Shown: piece after piece, positions 4,615-6,602 of the stretch
Layout: the number at the start of each line of letters is the position of its first letter
Position numbering within the stretch: the stretch's first letter is position 1
The notes under the pieces: model-generated
Database searches by the model: none
Told to the model about the DNA's origin: nothing
What the model saw: the letters and a program-made list of their open reading frames with translations, nothing else
Translations under genes and position numbers: made by a program
Assembly (NCBI GenBank): GCA_002438345.1
Contig: DJUJ01000001.1
Span: 23,794 to 30,395, forward strand
Direction of reading: 5' to 3'
Length of the DNA stretch: 6,602 nucleotides
Source: Paenibacillus sp. UBA6285
GTDB taxonomy: Bacteria; Bacillota; Bacilli; Paenibacillales; Paenibacillaceae

Positions 4615-6459
4615 CTACAAAAATTTCGATTTGAATAGCTCGTCTTTTATAGAAATATTAGTTTGTATTGAGGCATTTATTTTCGCATATATTCTCTTTA
4701 AATTTTGTAGCTCCACAAAAGCATGAGTTGTTTTTTTTATCAATAAATGATATATATCGCTGTTTTTGGATATTTCATTTATTTTTACAGAAAAATTCAT
4801 GAATTCATCATCAGAAAATCGATCTCTATATTCATCCTGCTCTATTGCTTCAGTATTAACATCAAAAAATGATGTATTATCATATTCTAAATATTTATCG
4901 TATTTAGAAATTAGAAATGTGATAATTTCATTATACTTTGTTGCTCCCTTTCTCCACTGATAACTAAACCTCCTATTGCTTTTCCCACTAGAATCCAAAT
5001 AGAACCCGTAGCTGAACTTCTCGTATTTAAATTTTAAATACATGAAATGCTGATCTTCTGCTTCTGAATCCGAATCTATTTTAGATAGAATCTCCTCAAG
5101 TGCATTTTTTAATAATGCTTTCTCTAAGATAGTCTTATTGATATCGAAAACTGTACTTAGTACACTGTCCTGATTGATACTATCAGGTTTTTCGTTGCAA
5201 ATTTTATTGATGATACGCTCCTTATACTCATCTTCGAGTGTTTCTATGCACTTAGCGGTGAAATATTCTTGAAAAGATCTATGTGTATATTTTAATTGGA
5301 AGCCCTCTTCAATAAGAATACATACGGATTTTATTAAGTCTTCTTTAAAGTCATCTTCGTTAAAATCTTTTTCCTCTATTTTTTTAGCATATGAAATGTA
5401 TTCAAGTAAATTTGAGTTATTAAAAGCGATTTTATTGTCCAAATAACTCAGCATTGAAACTATATTAAGAATTCTCTTAAACTCAGAAGAAGATAATTTT
5501 GTAAGTCGATCTCTCACAAGTCCTTTAGTAGCATCATGTTTAGAATATAGTACGTCAAAAGCTGCCTCGTAGAATTCATGCTTTTTTTCAGGAATTTCTG
5601 CAAATTGATTGTATGTCATAAACATTATCGTTAACAAAAGAGGATTTGATGCGAATGACGTATGCTCACTGAAAAGTTTATCTTTCAACGCAATGATAAA
5701 GTTTTTTTTGACTTCATCGTTATATTCTAATAGTGATATTAACTTAACAGCCATATCTAGTGACATTTCATTCATGTCTAGCTGCTTGAAATTGAACCAA
5801 CTATTAAATTCTCGACTCTCCCGCGAAGATATGATGTAATAGTTATCTTCGTATATTTCGGTAAGTTCTAATAATTCTTTTCCTACTTTATCTCTACTAG
5901 AATTTTCAATTTCATCAAAACCATCTAGAAAAAATACAAACTTACCTAATTCCATAGCTTTAATGAAATATTCTTCCTCAAGATCAAAGCCCAAGTTATG
6001 TATTGTTTTATAAGCACAGTGAACTAAGCCATTGTTAGTGCCATTAATATCTTTCAACTCAACAAAAATCGGTACAAGAGAAGTTTGTTCGAGAACTTTT
6101 AGGAATAAATCTCTCATTAGAGTAGATTTACCCATGCCACCAGTACCTGTAATAATTATTTGATTTCCCAAAGAAATGAGAACATCAACGTTGTCTGTAG
6201 TTATTGTCTCATCTTTAAATGATAAATTTTGGTTAACATAAAACTTGCGTAAATTTATCGAATCTTTGTTGTAAAGAATAGTTTTGATTTTTGAGTATTT
6301 CTCAGAAGCCCGATTCAGATAATTTTTAAAAGCAGAGCCATACTCTATTTTTGTTGTATTAAAGATACTAACCGCATATGAAGAAAATTTACTTGAAATA
6401 CTTTCAATATTTCTTTGAAGCACCTCGACACCTATAGAAACTAATTCGGTATTTTCCAC
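4615..6459 (-). CDS. NACHT-domain STAND NTPase, bacterial NLR-like (bNACHT-type) candidate antiphage protein
   Basis: This 614-residue protein starts at GTG (6459-6457), chosen because AGGGGG lies 7 bases upstream. Residues 1-95 are a helical N-terminal region without a recognised effector. The NACHT NTPase follows. Walker A is GTGGMGKST at 105-113 (K111). Walker B is FVFFLDGFDEI at 174-184 (D179, D182, E183), with the extra acidic residues typical of NACHT. The sensor arginine is in SSRES (R213), NPLLL is at 272-276, and the winged-helix signature HRSFQEYF is at 393-400. Residues of about 410-614 form a charged, mostly helical C-terminal region with no clear LRR, TPR or WD repeats. NACHT proteins of this size without an obvious repeat sensor are known in bacteria as bNACHT antiphage proteins, in which NTP-driven oligomerisation triggers a response that stops infection. 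No membrane segments or nuclease motifs are visible, so the effector mechanism is unknown. It has its own promoter and terminator, as expected for a single-gene defence unit. Confidence 0.9.
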   Translation of the reverse strand: MENTELVSIGVEVLQRNIESISSKFSSYAVSIFNTTKIEYGSAFKNYLNRASEKYSKIKTILYNKDSINLRKFYVNQNLSFKDETITTDNVDVLISLGNQIIITGTGGMGKSTLMRDLFLKVLEQTSLVPIFVELKDINGTNNGLVHCAYKTIHNLGFDLEEEYFIKAMELGKFVFFLDGFDEIENSSRDKVGKELLELTEIYEDNYYIISSRESREFNSWFNFKQLDMNEMSLDMAVKLISLLEYNDEVKKNFIIALKDKLFSEHTSFASNPLLLTIMFMTYNQFAEIPEKKHEFYEAAFDVLYSKHDATKGLVRDRLTKLSSSEFKRILNIVSMLSYLDNKIAFNNSNLLEYISYAKKIEEKDFNEDDFKEDLIKSVCILIEEGFQLKYTHRSFQEYFTAKCIETLEDEYKERIINKICNEKPDSINQDSVLSTVFDINKTILEKALLKNALEEILSKIDSDSEAEDQHFMYLKFKYEKFSYGFYLDSSGKSNRRFSYQWRKGATKYNEIITFLISKYDKYLEYDNTSFFDVNTEAIEQDEYRDRFSDDEFMNFSVKINEISKNSDIYHLLIKKTTHAFVELQNLKRIYAKINASIQTNISIKDELFKSKFL

Positions 6460-6466
6460 TACCTAG

Positions 6467-6522
6467 CCCCCTACTAAAGTGAGTTCATCTCATATTACAA
6501 GTATATCAGTCTTGTATGTAAA
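6467..6522 (-). promoter_or_regulatory. Sigma-A-type promoter and ribosome binding site of the NACHT gene
   Basis: On the bottom strand TTTACA (6522-6517) and TGTAAT (6499-6494) are separated by exactly 17 bases, each matching the consensus at 5 of 6 positions. Transcription would start near 6487, about 28 bases before the GTG start. AGGGGG at 6472-6467 is the ribosome binding site, 7 bases before GTG. A second possible pair (TTTCCA with TATACT, also 17 bases) overlaps it. Confidence 0.7.
6496..6516. promoter_or_regulatory. Inverted repeat filling the promoter spacer: possible operator of the NACHT gene
   Basis: TACAAG (6496-6501) and CTTGTA (6511-6516) form a 6-bp inverted repeat with a 9-base centre. 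It abuts the -35 box and overlaps the -10 box of the NACHT promoter. A dimeric repressor bound here would block the promoter. No regulator gene is visible in the window, and short inverted repeats also arise by chance in AT-rich DNA. Confidence 0.35.
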
Positions 6523-6602
6523 TGGAAATTATCAAGGTATTTTCATTTGTTAAATATCTTAGTGCATTGTTTGTAAGTAGGGTTTAATAGAGTATGTCAG
6601 AA

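Noticed and set aside
4766..5839. Top-strand open frames at 4766-4960 and 5609-5839
   Set aside because: Shadows of the NACHT gene.
6523..6602. Start of a rightward gene at the right edge (ATG at 6594)
   Set aside because: Only three codons are visible and no convincing ribosome binding site or promoter precedes it.
1..6602. CRISPR arrays, tRNA or rRNA genes, insertion sequences, integrase or attachment sites
   Set aside because: I found no regularly spaced repeats, no RNA gene signatures, no transposase or recombinase motifs and no paired direct repeats at gene-block borders.

Overview
The window looks like chromosomal accessory DNA from a low-GC Gram-positive bacterium of the Bacillales type (Bacillus, Brevibacillus or Paenibacillus-like). 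It is AT-rich, has GGAGG-type ribosome binding sites, uses TTG and GTG starts freely, and has compact hairpin-plus-U-tract terminators. Genus cannot be fixed from the sequence alone.

Layout. Positions 1-420 hold the 3' end of an unrecognised rightward gene, a 36-residue single-span membrane peptide and two rightward terminators. Positions 418-758 have no confident gene but contain several inverted repeats. A leftward gene (847-1554, TTG start) encodes a two-span membrane protein with an Mrr-type restriction endonuclease domain. Its C-terminal zinc ribbon has been thrown out of frame by a 4-bp tandem duplication; the rest of the ribbon is readable down to 759. A probable decayed small leftward gene follows (1676-1890). 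Rightward from 1941 lies a second, larger membrane-anchored Mrr-type nuclease with two Cys-rich zinc sites. Behind it come a broken gene resembling family DUF6979 (3213-3634), an overlapping intact gene of unknown function (3627-4229) and a small apparently frameshifted gene (4296-4461). A leftward gene (4615-6459) with its own promoter and terminator encodes a 614-residue NACHT-type STAND NTPase of the kind known as bacterial NLR-like antiphage proteins.

Interpretation. Two membrane-tethered Mrr-family nucleases plus a NACHT NTPase suggest a defence-type island. The nucleases would be expected to cut foreign or modified DNA at the membrane. The NACHT protein would act as a separate sensor of infection. 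No sequence evidence shows that the three act as one system.

The striking feature is damage. Four of the genes show frameshifts and/or stop codons while neighbouring long genes are intact. Three of the frameshifts sit in short homopolymer runs. Either the small accessory genes are decaying, or some lesions are assembly errors; read-level data would separate the two.
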